Part shown: positions 45,589 through 54,959 of the stretch, piece by piece
Layout of the letters: every line of letters starts with the position of its first letter
Position numbering within the stretch: position 1 is the stretch's first letter
Origin: Niabella agricola
GTDB taxonomy: Bacteria > Bacteroidota > Bacteroidia > Chitinophagales > Chitinophagaceae
Length of the DNA: 64,000 bases
Reading direction: 5' to 3'
Assembly: GCF_021538615.1 (NCBI RefSeq)
Contig: NZ_JAJHIZ010000003.1
Location: 310,001 to 374,000, forward strand
Made by a program: the position numbers and the translations under genes
Notes under the pieces: generated by a model
Databases searched by the model: none
What the model was told of the DNA's origin: nothing
What the model saw: only the letters and a program-made list of their open reading frames with translations

Positions 45589-46761
45589 TCAGTGGGTAGC
45601 ACTGCTATCCTTCCTGGCTGTACTGTCGGTTCCGGCAGGAGCGTCTTTAAAGAGTGCGCCCTGTGGCTCCTTTGCACCCGCAGGATTGCTGCCATGAATG
45701 GACTTGATGTAGCTGGCGATTTCCGCGATCTGCTCCGCGGAGAATACGTCCTTCCAGCTCATCATCCCTTTTTCTACCACACCCAGTTTAATTGTTTTAA
45801 ACACATCACCAATGGCGCCGCCATGCAGCCAGTAATCATCTGTAAGATTAGGTCCTACACCTCCCTGTCCGGCGTTCCCATGGCAGGCCGTACAATTATT
45901 CATGAATAACTTTTTCCCGGCTTCAATACCCGCAGCATCGGCCATTACAACGGTATTTTCATTAACTGCATCTCCTTTTGATTTCATGTATGCGGCCAGT
46001 TTCAGATTGCTTTTAGTTACCGCAATCTCATACTCTTCATACTGGTTGGGCGCCGCATGCAGCACATGATACCGCCACAGGTAACCGATGCCAAATACAA
46101 TAGAGGCCACAAAGGCGATGGTAAACCAGGGGGGTGTGGCATTATCCAGCTCGCGGATGCCATCATAGCTGTGCCCTACATCGAGGGATTGCTCCTCTTC
46201 CATCGGCTTTAGCTTATTGGCCTTGCGCCACCAGGCCGTCAATCCTTTGTAGGCTTCTTTTTTGGAACTGAGGCGTGCCTTGCGCATTTCTTCAATACCG
46301 GTAAAAAAGCGGATCCAGTAGATAAATGCAAAGATTGTTAACAGCTCCAGGGCAATCACTCCCACCAAAATATAGCGCAGGATGTTTGCGTCTGAAAACG
46401 GATTGGAAACGGTTGCCGCCGCCGCCATGTCCTCTTGTCCAAACACCTGCATGCTTACAAACACCGCTATAAATGTCAACAAGGGTTTAACAGACGCTGC
46501 TTCTTTATTTTTTTGATCATCACCACCCGCCTTCTGATTTTTTTTTCGCTCCCGGTACACATCCATCGATGCCCTCAGCGTGAAGCCCAACATACCAATA
46601 ATGAATAACAGGAAAACAATCACGATGACCAATACCATGTTTACATCCAGTATCAACCGGGGTGTTTGAGCAGCCTGCTCTGCGGCCATTACCGGCAATG
46701 CAACCAGGCTTATCCCTCCTGTAAGTGCTATGATTTTATTTAAACGTTTTATTTCTTTCAT
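45589..46761 (-). CDS. ccoP: cbb3 oxidase subunit III (CcoP-type)
   Basis: Membrane-anchored c-type cytochrome of 390 residues. N-terminal hydrophobic segments (LVIVIVFLLFIIGMLGF, TFIAVFVSMQVF, LVGVIALELLTIFAFIYW) precede the CcoP N-domain (ELDNATPPWFTIAFVASIVFGIGYLWRY) and a C-terminal cytochrome c domain with a single CTACH haem site near residue 288 and a MMSW-type distal Met region. Classical CcoP has two haem-c sites; only one is visible. Start at 46761, after the end of ccoQ. Confidence 0.9.
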   Translation of the reverse strand: MKEIKRLNKIIALTGGISLVALPVMAAEQAAQTPRLILDVNMVLVIVIVFLLFIIGMLGFTLRASMDVYRERKKNQKAGGDDQKNKEAASVKPLLTFIAVFVSMQVFGQEDMAAAATVSNPFSDANILRYILVGVIALELLTIFAFIYWIRFFTGIEEMRKARLSSKKEAYKGLTAWWRKANKLKPMEEEQSLDVGHSYDGIRELDNATPPWFTIAFVASIVFGIGYLWRYHVLHAAPNQYEEYEIAVTKSNLKLAAYMKSKGDAVNENTVVMADAAGIEAGKKLFMNNCTACHGNAGQGGVGPNLTDDYWLHGGAIGDVFKTIKLGVVEKGMMSWKDVFSAEQIAEIASYIKSIHGSNPAGAKEPQGALFKDAPAGTDSTARKDSSATH

Positions 46762-46768
46762 TGCAGCT

Positions 46769-46936
46769 CTATTTAAGTTCATCAAATGGCAGGTTTTCCA
46801 TTTCAGATATGCTTTCCTCGCTCGTTTTCATTGCATACATAAAAACAGCGATGAACAGCAACGAAAACAACACCAGGGAAATAATGGGATAAATACTCAC
46901 CCCGCTGATCTTTTCTAAATAGTTTATAAATTTCAT
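46769..46936 (-). CDS. ccoQ: CcoQ-like small cbb3 subunit
   Basis: A 55-residue membrane protein read from the minus strand (start MKFINYLEKISGV, one helix SIYPIISLVLFSLLFIAVFMY, acidic end EMENLPFDELK). Size, single helix and position between ccoNO and ccoP match CcoQ. It starts 8 bp after the ccoNO stop and ends 7 bp before the chosen ccoP start. Confidence 0.85.
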   Translation of the reverse strand: MKFINYLEKISGVSIYPIISLVLFSLLFIAVFMYAMKTSEESISEMENLPFDELK

Positions 46937-46944
46937 GGTATGAC

Positions 46945-49065
46945 TTATTCGGGTTTATGTTCTGCTTTAATATCTTTTCCAAGGCGCTGCAGGTATGCGA
47001 TCAGGGCCACGATCTGCTTATCACTGCCGATGGTAATTTTTTCCTTTTTCAACCGGCCGGTGATCTCATTGGCCTGCAGTTTCAGGTCATTTACCGCATC
47101 GGCCTCATAGCCCTCGGGATACGGCACACCAAGTTTACGCATGGCATATATTTTAGAATTGGTAGACCCGATATCAATCTTTTTTTCAAACAGCCAGGGA
47201 TAAGGCGGCATTACAGATCCCGGGGCCATCGAAACCGGTTCCAGCATATGATTGAAGTGCCAGCTGTCCGGATACTTGCCGCCTACGCGGGCCAGATCGG
47301 GCCCCGTGCGCTTGCTGCCCCAGAGGTGCGGATGATCATATACCGATTCGCCTGCTTTGGAATACTCGCCATACCGCGCCACTTCATACCGGAAAGGACG
47401 GATCATTTGGGTATGACAATTATTACAACCTTCCTGTATGTAGATATCCCTTCCCTGCAATTCAAGCGGCGTATAAGGCTTTACACTGGCAATGGTGGGT
47501 ACGTTTTCTTTAACCAGGAAGGTGGGCACCATTTCGATCAACCCTCCGATGGCAACCACAATAAAACTCAACACCAGCAGCATAACCGGTTTGCGCTCAA
47601 TTTTGGAATGCCAGTGCGCCCGGGCGGGAGCTTTATAGGTGCGAAGCAAGGGCGGAGCACTGGCTTCCTCGCTTTCAACAAAACGGCCCCTTCTTGCGGT
47701 TTTAACCAGGTTATATACCATTAGCAGCACTCCGATCAGATAGATACTTCCGCCGATGGCCCTTAATGCATAGAAAGGCACCACAGATTGTACTACGTCG
47801 ATGAACTGATACTGCAGTTGTCCTTCCGGCGTAAATGCGGTCATCATAAAATACGTTCTGAACGCCGCCCAGTACATCGGAACCGCATACAGCACGATAC
47901 CAAAAGTACCGATCAAAAAATGCGTGCCTGCCAGTTTGGTAGAATACAGTTTGGTATTGAACAGCCGCGGAATCAACCAGTACATCATCCCGAACGTAAG
48001 GAAGCCATTCCATCCGAGGGCCCCGATATGCACGTGTGCCACCGTCCAGTCGCTATAGTGTGAAATCGCATTTACGTTTTTCAAGGAAAGCATCGGCCCC
48101 TCAAATGTGGCCATTCCGTAACAGATCACTGCTACCACGATAAATTTCAGGACAGGATCTTCGCGTACTTTATCCCATGCACCTCTGAGTGTAAACAATC
48201 CGTTGAGCATGCCACCCCAGCTGGGCAACAGTAACATCAGCGAAAGTGCTGTACCCAGCGACTGTGCCCATTCCGGCAGGGCTGTATACAGCAGGTGGTG
48301 CGGGCCGGCCCAGATATAGATAAAGATCAGGCTCCAAAAATGGATAATACTTAGCCGGTACGAATAAATCGGCCGGTTGGCTGCTTTAGGAAGAAAATAA
48401 TACATCATTCCCAGAAAAGGGGTGGTGAGGAAAAACGCAACCGCATTATGTCCGTACCACCATTGCACAAGGGCGTCCTGAACACCGGCATACCAGGAAT
48501 AACTCTTCATAAAGGAAACCGGAAGTTCAAAAGAGTTTACGATATGCAGCATGGCCACCGTAACCCAGGAAGCCAAGTAAAACCAGATCGCTACATATAA
48601 ATGCCGCTCGCGCCGCGTTAAGATAGTGCCCATCATATTAACGCCAAACACCACCCAAACGATCGTAATGGCGATATCAATCTGCCATTCCAGCTCTGCA
48701 TATTCTTTGCTGGTTGTATATCCCATCAGCAGTGAGACAGCAGCCGCCACAATGATCAGCTGCCATCCCCAGAAATGTACGCGGCCGAGCATCCTGCTCC
48801 ACATGGGCGTTTTGAGCAACCGGGGCATTGAATAATAGACGGCAGTGAAAATGGCGTTCCCTACAAAGGCAAAGATTACCGCATTGGTGTGCACAGGCCG
48901 CACCCTTCCGAAAGTCGTATACTCCGTATTGAGATTCATTACCGGAAAAGCCAGCTGAAATGCCGCCAGCACGCCCGCCAGCATCCCTATTACACCCCAG
49001 CTGATGGTCGCAATGGCAAACAGCCTGGGAATCCGGTTATCATAACTAAATTTCTGAACTTCCAT
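46945..49065 (-). CDS. ccoNO: fused cbb3 cytochrome oxidase subunits I and II (CcoNO)
   Basis: 706-residue fusion of the catalytic haem-copper subunit CcoN (residues about 1-470, twelve helices) and the mono-haem subunit CcoO. CcoN parts include HTNAVIFAFVGNAIF, the WWYGHNAVAFFLTTPFLGMMYYFLPK copper-site region and HVHIGALGWNGF. CcoO has an anchor helix (MLLVLSFIVVAIGGLIEMV), the haem motif CNNCH near residue 545 and MAPGSVMPPYPW with the distal Met. The CcoNO fusion is common in Bacteroidota. High-affinity terminal oxidase for low oxygen. Confidence 0.96.
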   Translation of the reverse strand: MEVQKFSYDNRIPRLFAIATISWGVIGMLAGVLAAFQLAFPVMNLNTEYTTFGRVRPVHTNAVIFAFVGNAIFTAVYYSMPRLLKTPMWSRMLGRVHFWGWQLIIVAAAVSLLMGYTTSKEYAELEWQIDIAITIVWVVFGVNMMGTILTRRERHLYVAIWFYLASWVTVAMLHIVNSFELPVSFMKSYSWYAGVQDALVQWWYGHNAVAFFLTTPFLGMMYYFLPKAANRPIYSYRLSIIHFWSLIFIYIWAGPHHLLYTALPEWAQSLGTALSLMLLLPSWGGMLNGLFTLRGAWDKVREDPVLKFIVVAVICYGMATFEGPMLSLKNVNAISHYSDWTVAHVHIGALGWNGFLTFGMMYWLIPRLFNTKLYSTKLAGTHFLIGTFGIVLYAVPMYWAAFRTYFMMTAFTPEGQLQYQFIDVVQSVVPFYALRAIGGSIYLIGVLLMVYNLVKTARRGRFVESEEASAPPLLRTYKAPARAHWHSKIERKPVMLLVLSFIVVAIGGLIEMVPTFLVKENVPTIASVKPYTPLELQGRDIYIQEGCNNCHTQMIRPFRYEVARYGEYSKAGESVYDHPHLWGSKRTGPDLARVGGKYPDSWHFNHMLEPVSMAPGSVMPPYPWLFEKKIDIGSTNSKIYAMRKLGVPYPEGYEADAVNDLKLQANEITGRLKKEKITIGSDKQIVALIAYLQRLGKDIKAEHKPE

Positions 49066-49074
49066 ACATTTTGG

Positions 49075-49233
49075 TTATTTATTTTTTGATGCGTTTTTTT
49101 CTTCAAACAGGATGCGGTTGGGCGGTGCATAGTCATCTTCAAATTGTCCGTCTTTTATGCTCCAGATCAGGCCTGCCAAAAAAATGACAGCGATCAGGAG
49201 ACTTACAATGGCGGTGATGATGATGATATTCAT
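49075..49233 (-). CDS. ccoS: cbb3 oxidase maturation protein CcoS
   Basis: A 52-residue protein: one helix (IIIITAIVSLLIAVIFLAGLIW) then SIKDGQFEDDYAPPNRILFEE. The GQF-DD motif after the helix and the position between ccoI and ccoNO are diagnostic of CcoS, needed for haem and copper insertion. Confidence 0.92.
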   Translation of the reverse strand: MNIIIITAIVSLLIAVIFLAGLIWSIKDGQFEDDYAPPNRILFEEKNASKNK

Positions 49234-49302
49234 TACGCGGTAAAGGTGCACTGATAAAAGCGGTTACAAATTGACCCTGCACAGGCCAACAGATGATATT
49301 GA

Positions 49303-51699
49303 TCAGGATGCGTTTGTTTTTAATTTCCGGCCATACCACTCCGTAAGCAGGAAGGTAATGAGGATAATGCCGATGGAACTGACGGGCATCAGGATGGCCG
49401 CCACCACCGGGGTAAGCAATCCCTGCAGGGCAAAGCTCAGGCCGATGATATTATAAACAACCGAGTATACAAAACTGATCTTGATGACCGTATCCGCTTT
49501 GCCGGCAAACCACAGCAGCTGATCGAGCCGGGTAAGCGCCCCTGCGCTGATGATGGCATCGGAAGCCGGAGTAAAATGCCCGCCTTCCTCCATTACAGCA
49601 ATGCCAACCTGGGCCTGGCGCAATGCTCCTGCATCGTTTAAACCGTCACCGGCCATCAATACGTTTTGATGATCCTGTTCCTGCAGTTTTTTTATATAAT
49701 GGTATTTGTCTTCGGGAGACTGGTTAAAGTGAATCGCTGCGTCCGTCCCGGTCAGTTTTATGAGGCGGGCTTGCTCCGCATTATTATCACCGCTAAGTAT
49801 GGATAACGATGCCTTTTGCTGGATCCGTTCCGCAAAAGCGGCAAAACCTTCCCGGTAGGTATTCCGCAGCTCAAAAAAGCCCGGCACAATGCCGTCGATG
49901 CTGATATACACACAAGAGCTGTCCTCCCCGGTTACGGGCCGGTTGGCGCCCTGAACAAATATCCGGCTTCCGGCCTTTACATGCTGTTCCTGTACCCATC
50001 CTTCAATGCCCATTCCCGGCACATTCCGGAAGCTGTCTACCGGAACATCCGGCGCCGTCTTCAGCTCTTTCAGCACCGCCCTGCTCAGCGGATGCGTGGA
50101 ATGCCGCAGCAGGGATGCCACCTGTGATGCCTGTTGCGGATTCATCGCAAGGCCATTATAGGTCACCTTAAAATGCTTATTCAGGGTAATGGTTCCGGTT
50201 TTATCCAATACGATATGATCGATGGCCGCCATAGCCGCGATGACATCAGCATTTTTAAGAAAAAGTCCCGATCTTTTTAAGATCCGCATTACATTTCCAT
50301 TGGTAAAAGTGGCGGCCAGCAGCAACGCGCAGGGACAGGCAACAATCAGCGTGGTCGTCAGCGCATTCCACATGGTACCGGTTTCTCCACGAACATACCA
50401 GAACAGCGCGGCCGAAAGGGTCAGCAACAGCACACAAGCGGTAAATAGATTGGATGCCTTATACAGAAAACTCCCCTTTACGTCCTTTTTCAATGTTTCC
50501 CGGTTCCACAAGTTGGTCAGGTATCCCTGGTCCGATCTTTTTAGTACCATCAACTCCAGCTTTTCTCCTACCTGCCGGCCACCGGCGTAGATCATCCCAC
50601 CCGGCTCCACCAGTTTCGGCAGGCTCTCACCTGTTACAAAACTATAGTCAATCAGGGCCCTGCCTTTGACCAGTACGGCGTCTGCGGGGATGATCTCCCG
50701 GTCATAGATTTCAATCTGATCTTTTTCCTTCAGCGCACCGATCAGTACCGGCTCCGTACCCTGATCCCGTTTTACATTTACAGCAATCGGGAAAAAGGAC
50801 CGGTAATCCCTGTCGAAAACCAAAAAGCGTTGGGTTCTGTCCTGCGCCCATCTACCGATCAGCATAAAAAAAACAATACCGCTCATGCTGTCAAAATAGG
50901 TATTGCCATCCAGTAGAAACAGGTTATAAAGACTTCTGAAGAATGTAACTGCAATTGCCAGTGCAATGGAAAGGTCTATATTCAGCGTGCCGCTCCGGAG
51001 CCCTTTCCAGGCATTGGAAAAAAACTCCCGTGCACAATAAAAGAAAACCGGAAGGGCGAGCAGCAGCCCGATATAACGGAAAGCGGCTCCTACCCGGTCC
51101 TGCAGGTATCCAGCCACGGAAAAATACTCCGGCAGGCTCAGCATCATGATATTGGCGAAGCAAAATCCGGCAATACCGATTTGCACCATACGCACCCGGC
51201 TCTTCGTTCCGTCATCCTTTTTACCGCCCGGCGACAAATAGGGTTCATACCCGATACCAGTCATGGTTTCCACCACTTCCCGTACGGAAGTTTGTAGCGG
51301 GTCCATTACGATAAAAACTTCTTTAGCCGAAAAATTAACCCTTGAAGACAGGATCCCCGGTTGCAGCCGGTTCAGATTTTCCAATAACCACAGGCAACTG
51401 CTGCAATGCATATGTGGTACCTGTAGGGTCAGGTGCATTTGGGTACTGTCTGAATAGGACACCAGGGTGCCGGCGATGGCTGCATCATCCAGGAATGCAA
51501 ACCTCCCCACCCGGCCCGGATGCCGCTGCGACCGCCCCGGGTGGGTGTTCAGATCATAATAGGCACAAAGCGCATTTTCATTTAATATTTCGTAAACCAG
51601 CTTGCAGCCCTGACAACAGAAATACTTATCATCTGTTTTTAAGTGCTGGTCGGTGCAGGGATCCCCGCAATGATAACAGGCTATTTTTGTATCGATCAT
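49303..51699 (-). CDS. ccoI: copper-transporting P-type ATPase CcoI/FixI
   Basis: Inner-membrane P1B ATPase (798 residues) supplying copper for cbb3 oxidase. An N-terminal metal-binding region (YHCGDPC, CCQGC) is followed by an HMA-like domain with MHCSSCLWLLENLN. Transmembrane metal site CPC in IVACPCALLLA, phosphorylation motif DKTGTIT, TGES in VTGESLPKL and hinge GDGLNDAGALRQA are intact. First gene of the minus-strand operon, 69 bp before ccoS. Divergent from blaI with a 235-bp gap. Confidence 0.95.
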   Translation of the reverse strand: MIDTKIACYHCGDPCTDQHLKTDDKYFCCQGCKLVYEILNENALCAYYDLNTHPGRSQRHPGRVGRFAFLDDAAIAGTLVSYSDSTQMHLTLQVPHMHCSSCLWLLENLNRLQPGILSSRVNFSAKEVFIVMDPLQTSVREVVETMTGIGYEPYLSPGGKKDDGTKSRVRMVQIGIAGFCFANIMMLSLPEYFSVAGYLQDRVGAAFRYIGLLLALPVFFYCAREFFSNAWKGLRSGTLNIDLSIALAIAVTFFRSLYNLFLLDGNTYFDSMSGIVFFMLIGRWAQDRTQRFLVFDRDYRSFFPIAVNVKRDQGTEPVLIGALKEKDQIEIYDREIIPADAVLVKGRALIDYSFVTGESLPKLVEPGGMIYAGGRQVGEKLELMVLKRSDQGYLTNLWNRETLKKDVKGSFLYKASNLFTACVLLLTLSAALFWYVRGETGTMWNALTTTLIVACPCALLLAATFTNGNVMRILKRSGLFLKNADVIAAMAAIDHIVLDKTGTITLNKHFKVTYNGLAMNPQQASQVASLLRHSTHPLSRAVLKELKTAPDVPVDSFRNVPGMGIEGWVQEQHVKAGSRIFVQGANRPVTGEDSSCVYISIDGIVPGFFELRNTYREGFAAFAERIQQKASLSILSGDNNAEQARLIKLTGTDAAIHFNQSPEDKYHYIKKLQEQDHQNVLMAGDGLNDAGALRQAQVGIAVMEEGGHFTPASDAIISAGALTRLDQLLWFAGKADTVIKISFVYSVVYNIIGLSFALQGLLTPVVAAILMPVSSIGIILITFLLTEWYGRKLKTNAS

Positions 51700-51894
51700 T
51701 TCCCGGTGCTATTTGCTCCGGCAAAAGTCCTGAACCGCCCCCGCAAGCCCTCTGTCAGCCGTCATACGGCAATATGATCTCGGTCATCAATCACCGTTCA
51801 TACCAGACGGGCACCAGCTCCCCGCATGAGCACGGTTTTACAGCTCCAAAAATTTGTTAAAAAGCGACTAAATGCCCGCACGCCTCTTTTCGCA

Positions 51895-51910
51895 TACGAA
51901 ATAAATCGTA
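51895..51910. promoter_or_regulatory. probable BlaI-type operator
   Basis: Palindrome TACGA-AATAAA-TCGTA (51895-51899 and 51906-51910), 24 bp before the blaI start. BlaI/MecI-family repressors bind TACA/TGTA-like dyads and usually autoregulate, so this is a natural candidate. Confidence 0.5.
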
Positions 51911-51934
51911 AATTGCGATTAAAAGAACAAAGTC

Positions 51935-52321
51935 ATGCCGGATAACAAATCATTGAAACCCACGGAAAGTGAATTGGAAATTCTGCAGGTTTTATGGGAT
52001 AAAGGAAGCGCCACTGTAAGAGAAGTTCACGAAAACCTGCTGAATTTTAAAGATGTAGGCTATACCACAACGCTGAAGCTGATGCAGATTATGAACGAGA
52101 AAGGACTGGTAAAACGTAATGATTCGTTCCGTACGCATATTTACAAAGCCGCTGTGAATAAGGAAGTGACCCAGAAATATATGTTGCACAAATTTGTGAG
52201 TAATTTATTTGGGGGCTCGTCTTCGCAACTCGTTATGCAGGCACTTGGAGACGGCAAAGTGACCCAGGAAGAACTGGATGAGATTCAACTGATGCTCGAT
52301 CAGCTTAAAAAGAAAGACTAA
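51935..52321 (+). CDS. BlaI/MecI/CopY-family transcriptional repressor
   Basis: DNA-binding protein of 128 residues. The winged-helix spans the N-terminal 80 residues (PTESELEILQVLWDKGSATVREVHENL, VGYTTTLKLMQIMNEKGLVKR) followed by a dimerisation helix region (YMLHKFVSNLFGGSSSQLVMQAL). In BlaR-BlaI systems the repressor is inactivated by cleavage by a membrane metallopeptidase, and one follows 3 bp downstream. Target genes are unknown; beta-lactamase genes are absent here. Confidence 0.92.
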   Translation: MPDNKSLKPTESELEILQVLWDKGSATVREVHENLLNFKDVGYTTTLKLMQIMNEKGLVKRNDSFRTHIYKAAVNKEVTQKYMLHKFVSNLFGGSSSQLVMQALGDGKVTQEELDEIQLMLDQLKKKD

Positions 52322-52324
52322 AAC

Positions 52325-54034
52325 ATGCAAGAGGAACTGTACCATTTATTTACTGCTCTGGGAAATGCATTGTTTTGCAGTCTTTGGCAAATGGGTATCA
52401 TTTGGCTGATGATAGCGGTTTATACCTATTTGCGGCCTGCCGCTTCTGATGCGGCCAATAGCCTGTTGCGGTTTGCCGGTTTGATGGCCGGCTTTGCCCT
52501 TTTTCTGATTACCTTTTTTGTTTCCCTCAAAACCGCTCCTGCTGAACAACCCATTTTAAAATGGGGGATCAGCCCAGAATGGAGCCATTCTTTATTGAAC
52601 TATTGCGCCATTCTTTATCTGCTGCTGCTGATATTTCCACTCCGGAATATTCTTAAAAATTCGACGCGGCTGCGCCGTCTTCGGAAAAACGGCATCGGCC
52701 GCGTACCTGGTGCCCTGAAGATCTTTATGCTGGATGCTGCCGGCTATCTCAATATTAAAAGAAAGGTAAGGTTATATACCTCGTCCATTATTTCATCGCC
52801 GCTGACCATTGGTTTTTTAAAACCGGTGATCCTGCTTCCCCTGGCCCTCATCAACCAGCTGACGCCACAGCAGCTCGAGGCCATCATCCTGCACGAACTG
52901 GCACATATCCGGCGCAATGATTACCTGATTAACCTCGTTACGCAGATCGTTCTTACCCTGTTATATTTCAACCCGTTTGCACGAATGCTGGTCAAAGCCC
53001 AGGAACTGGATCGCGAAAAATCGGCCGATCAATGGGTGTTGCGTTTTGAATACGGACGTTATATGTACGCTTCCACCCTTTTGCAACTCGCCCGGAACCC
53101 GGCACCTGCCGGTGATTTCGCCCTGCATGTGACGGGAAAAGAAAGCCAGTTAAGTAACCGTGTAGCCGCTATTATGGACGGTGGTATTGCCAGGCCGGTG
53201 CTTCCATTTAAAAAAATGGGCATACTGGCCTGTGTGCTGTTATTATCCGGCGGACTTTTTCTCGTCCGGAACACACAGCCACCTGTATCGTCAACCGCTG
53301 TACGCCAGTCCCGGTCTATGCCTATAGCAACGGCCGACGCCACTGATGTAGCACCTGTTTTTGCCGCCGCTTCCACCACCGCTGCGGATGAAAAGAATTA
53401 CGAGGTGCGCCCGATACCTGTACTTGAGAAACCTGACCGGAAACCGGCAAACGATGCCATTTACCTGAAAATATGTGAAGACCCAAGCGGAAAAATGCAG
53501 GCACCAGCTCCCCCGGCACCAGCGCCCCCGGCTGATCCCGCTCAGCCCCTGGTTCTTTTTGCAGATCATCCTGTGATCGTTGTACCCGATCTTGACAGTG
53601 CAGCCGAAGACAAGGTGCAGCAATCCATTGAATCCTTTAAGAAACTGATCACTGAACTTAGTTGGAAGCATGTTGAAAACAGCCTCGCAGAAACCGTTAC
53701 TGAACAGCAGAAAAAGGCCTTAAAAAATCAGTTAACACGGGTCATGGACCAGATGAACTGGGAACAGAATGCCAATATCCTGCGTTCTTTTTATAAAGAT
53801 ATCAATTGGGAACAGGCCGATGACCAGTTGAAAGCCAGCCTGGACGCGCTGCTCTATGCCCGCTCCGAACAATACCGCGCGGCCTTAAAGCAAGCTACAG
53901 CCGAACAGCAGCACAGGGCCGCCGACAGTAGTTACGGCTATACCCTTGAACTGCGGAAACGTGCAGACTCTCTTCACCTGGCTTTACGCAAAAAAGACAG
54001 CATTCAAAACCGGATAAAGGTGGTTGACCTGTAA
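52325..54034 (+). CDS. M56-family (BlaR1-like) membrane metallopeptidase
   Basis: Membrane protein of 569 residues with N-terminal helices, the zinc-protease motif HELAH at about residue 190 in ILHELAHIRRNDYL with ELDREKSADQWVL as the third-ligand region, a further helix near 300 (GILACVLLLSGGLFLV), a Pro-rich linker (APPAPAPPADP) and a C-terminal helical domain with three WE/WK repeats (Trp near 446, 478 and 494). It lacks the penicillin-binding sensor of BlaR1, so its trigger is unknown. Co-transcribed with blaI. Confidence 0.88.
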   Translation: MQEELYHLFTALGNALFCSLWQMGIIWLMIAVYTYLRPAASDAANSLLRFAGLMAGFALFLITFFVSLKTAPAEQPILKWGISPEWSHSLLNYCAILYLLLLIFPLRNILKNSTRLRRLRKNGIGRVPGALKIFMLDAAGYLNIKRKVRLYTSSIISSPLTIGFLKPVILLPLALINQLTPQQLEAIILHELAHIRRNDYLINLVTQIVLTLLYFNPFARMLVKAQELDREKSADQWVLRFEYGRYMYASTLLQLARNPAPAGDFALHVTGKESQLSNRVAAIMDGGIARPVLPFKKMGILACVLLLSGGLFLVRNTQPPVSSTAVRQSRSMPIATADATDVAPVFAAASTTAADEKNYEVRPIPVLEKPDRKPANDAIYLKICEDPSGKMQAPAPPAPAPPADPAQPLVLFADHPVIVVPDLDSAAEDKVQQSIESFKKLITELSWKHVENSLAETVTEQQKKALKNQLTRVMDQMNWEQNANILRSFYKDINWEQADDQLKASLDALLYARSEQYRAALKQATAEQQHRAADSSYGYTLELRKRADSLHLALRKKDSIQNRIKVVDL

Positions 54035-54172
54035 CCCGGCTCCTCAACAAATGCTGCCCTTTTAAAAGTTTGGCCGGCTCCGCTTTCGGCATAAACCGTT
54101 TGTTGTGCGCTCCGATTGTATCCTTTTGCAGCTTCTTTTTATTAGTTATCTTTACCTTCAATTTGAACGAAT

Positions 54173-54544
54173 ATGAGAGTAACCGCAGATAACCGTTTCA
54201 GAAAATTAATTGTCATTGGCGACCGGCTGCTGATTCAGCCCGTTAAAGGTAATGAACGTACAGAAAGTGGGTTGTACCTGCCACCGGGTGTTCAGGAAAA
54301 GGAGAAGGTGCAACAGGGATATGTCATTAAAACCGGGCCCGGATATGCCATCCCCGTACCGGTTGAAGACGAGCCCTGGAAATCGGATGAAGACCAGGTG
54401 AAATATGTTCCGTTACAGGCCAGGGAAGGCGATCTTGCCATTTTCCTGCTCAGTGGTGCCACTGAAGTTATGTATGAAGGTGAAAAATATTTTATCGTTC
54501 CGCAAAGCGCGATCCTGATGCTGGAGCGGGAAGAAGAATTATAA
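54173..54544 (+). CDS. GroES/Cpn10-like protein
   Basis: A 123-residue protein with the Cpn10 beta-barrel pattern: IGDRLLIQPVKGNERTESGLYLPPG (N-terminal strand and mobile-loop-like segment) and GDLAIFLLSGATEVMYEGEKYFIVPQSAIL near the end. It is longer than GroES because of an insert around residues 60-80 (PVEDEPWKSDEDQVKYV). No GroEL is adjacent, so it looks like a divergent paralogue rather than the primary co-chaperonin. Confidence 0.85.
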   Translation: MRVTADNRFRKLIVIGDRLLIQPVKGNERTESGLYLPPGVQEKEKVQQGYVIKTGPGYAIPVPVEDEPWKSDEDQVKYVPLQAREGDLAIFLLSGATEVMYEGEKYFIVPQSAILMLEREEEL

Positions 54545-54560
54545 CCCTAAAACAAGTGCT

Positions 54561-54959
54561 ATGAAAGGCTTTCACGCCCATATTGAAAACGACACGCTGG
54601 CTAATGATGCCTTTAGGAAAGTGTTGTATACTGCAAAGCAACTGCAATTGGTTCTGATGACCCTGCAGCCGGGGGAAGAGATCGGTGCCGAGGTGCACCC
54701 GGAAAATGATCAGTTCTTCCGGTTTGAGAGTGGTACGGGTACCTGTGTGATCGATGATCAGGAATACGCCGTTAGCGACGGTTTTGCGATCATCGTTCCT
54801 TTAGGCGCCCGGCACAATGTGATCAATACAGGCAACAAGCCTTTAAAAATGTACACGATTTACGCTCCGCCCCACCATAAGGACGGTATTGTGCGCAATA
54901 CCAAAAAGGAGGCCGAAGAAAACGAGGAAGCGTTTGACGGCATCACCAGTGAACAATAA
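54561..54959 (+). CDS. cupin-domain protein
   Basis: Small beta-barrel protein of 132 residues. The cupin metal-site elements are EVHPENDQFFRFESGTGTCVID (His and acidic residues) and GARHNVINTGNKPLKMYTIYAPPHH (second His motif). It begins 16 bp after the GroES-like gene. Related cupins include mannose-6-phosphate isomerase-like and storage-type proteins; function is not defined. Confidence 0.85.
   Translation: MKGFHAHIENDTLANDAFRKVLYTAKQLQLVLMTLQPGEEIGAEVHPENDQFFRFESGTGTCVIDDQEYAVSDGFAIIVPLGARHNVINTGNKPLKMYTIYAPPHHKDGIVRNTKKEAEENEEAFDGITSEQ

Noticed and set aside
46957-47724. Long antisense frame within the ccoNO gene
   Set aside because: It is the opposite strand of a clearly coding, conserved gene and has no family resemblance.
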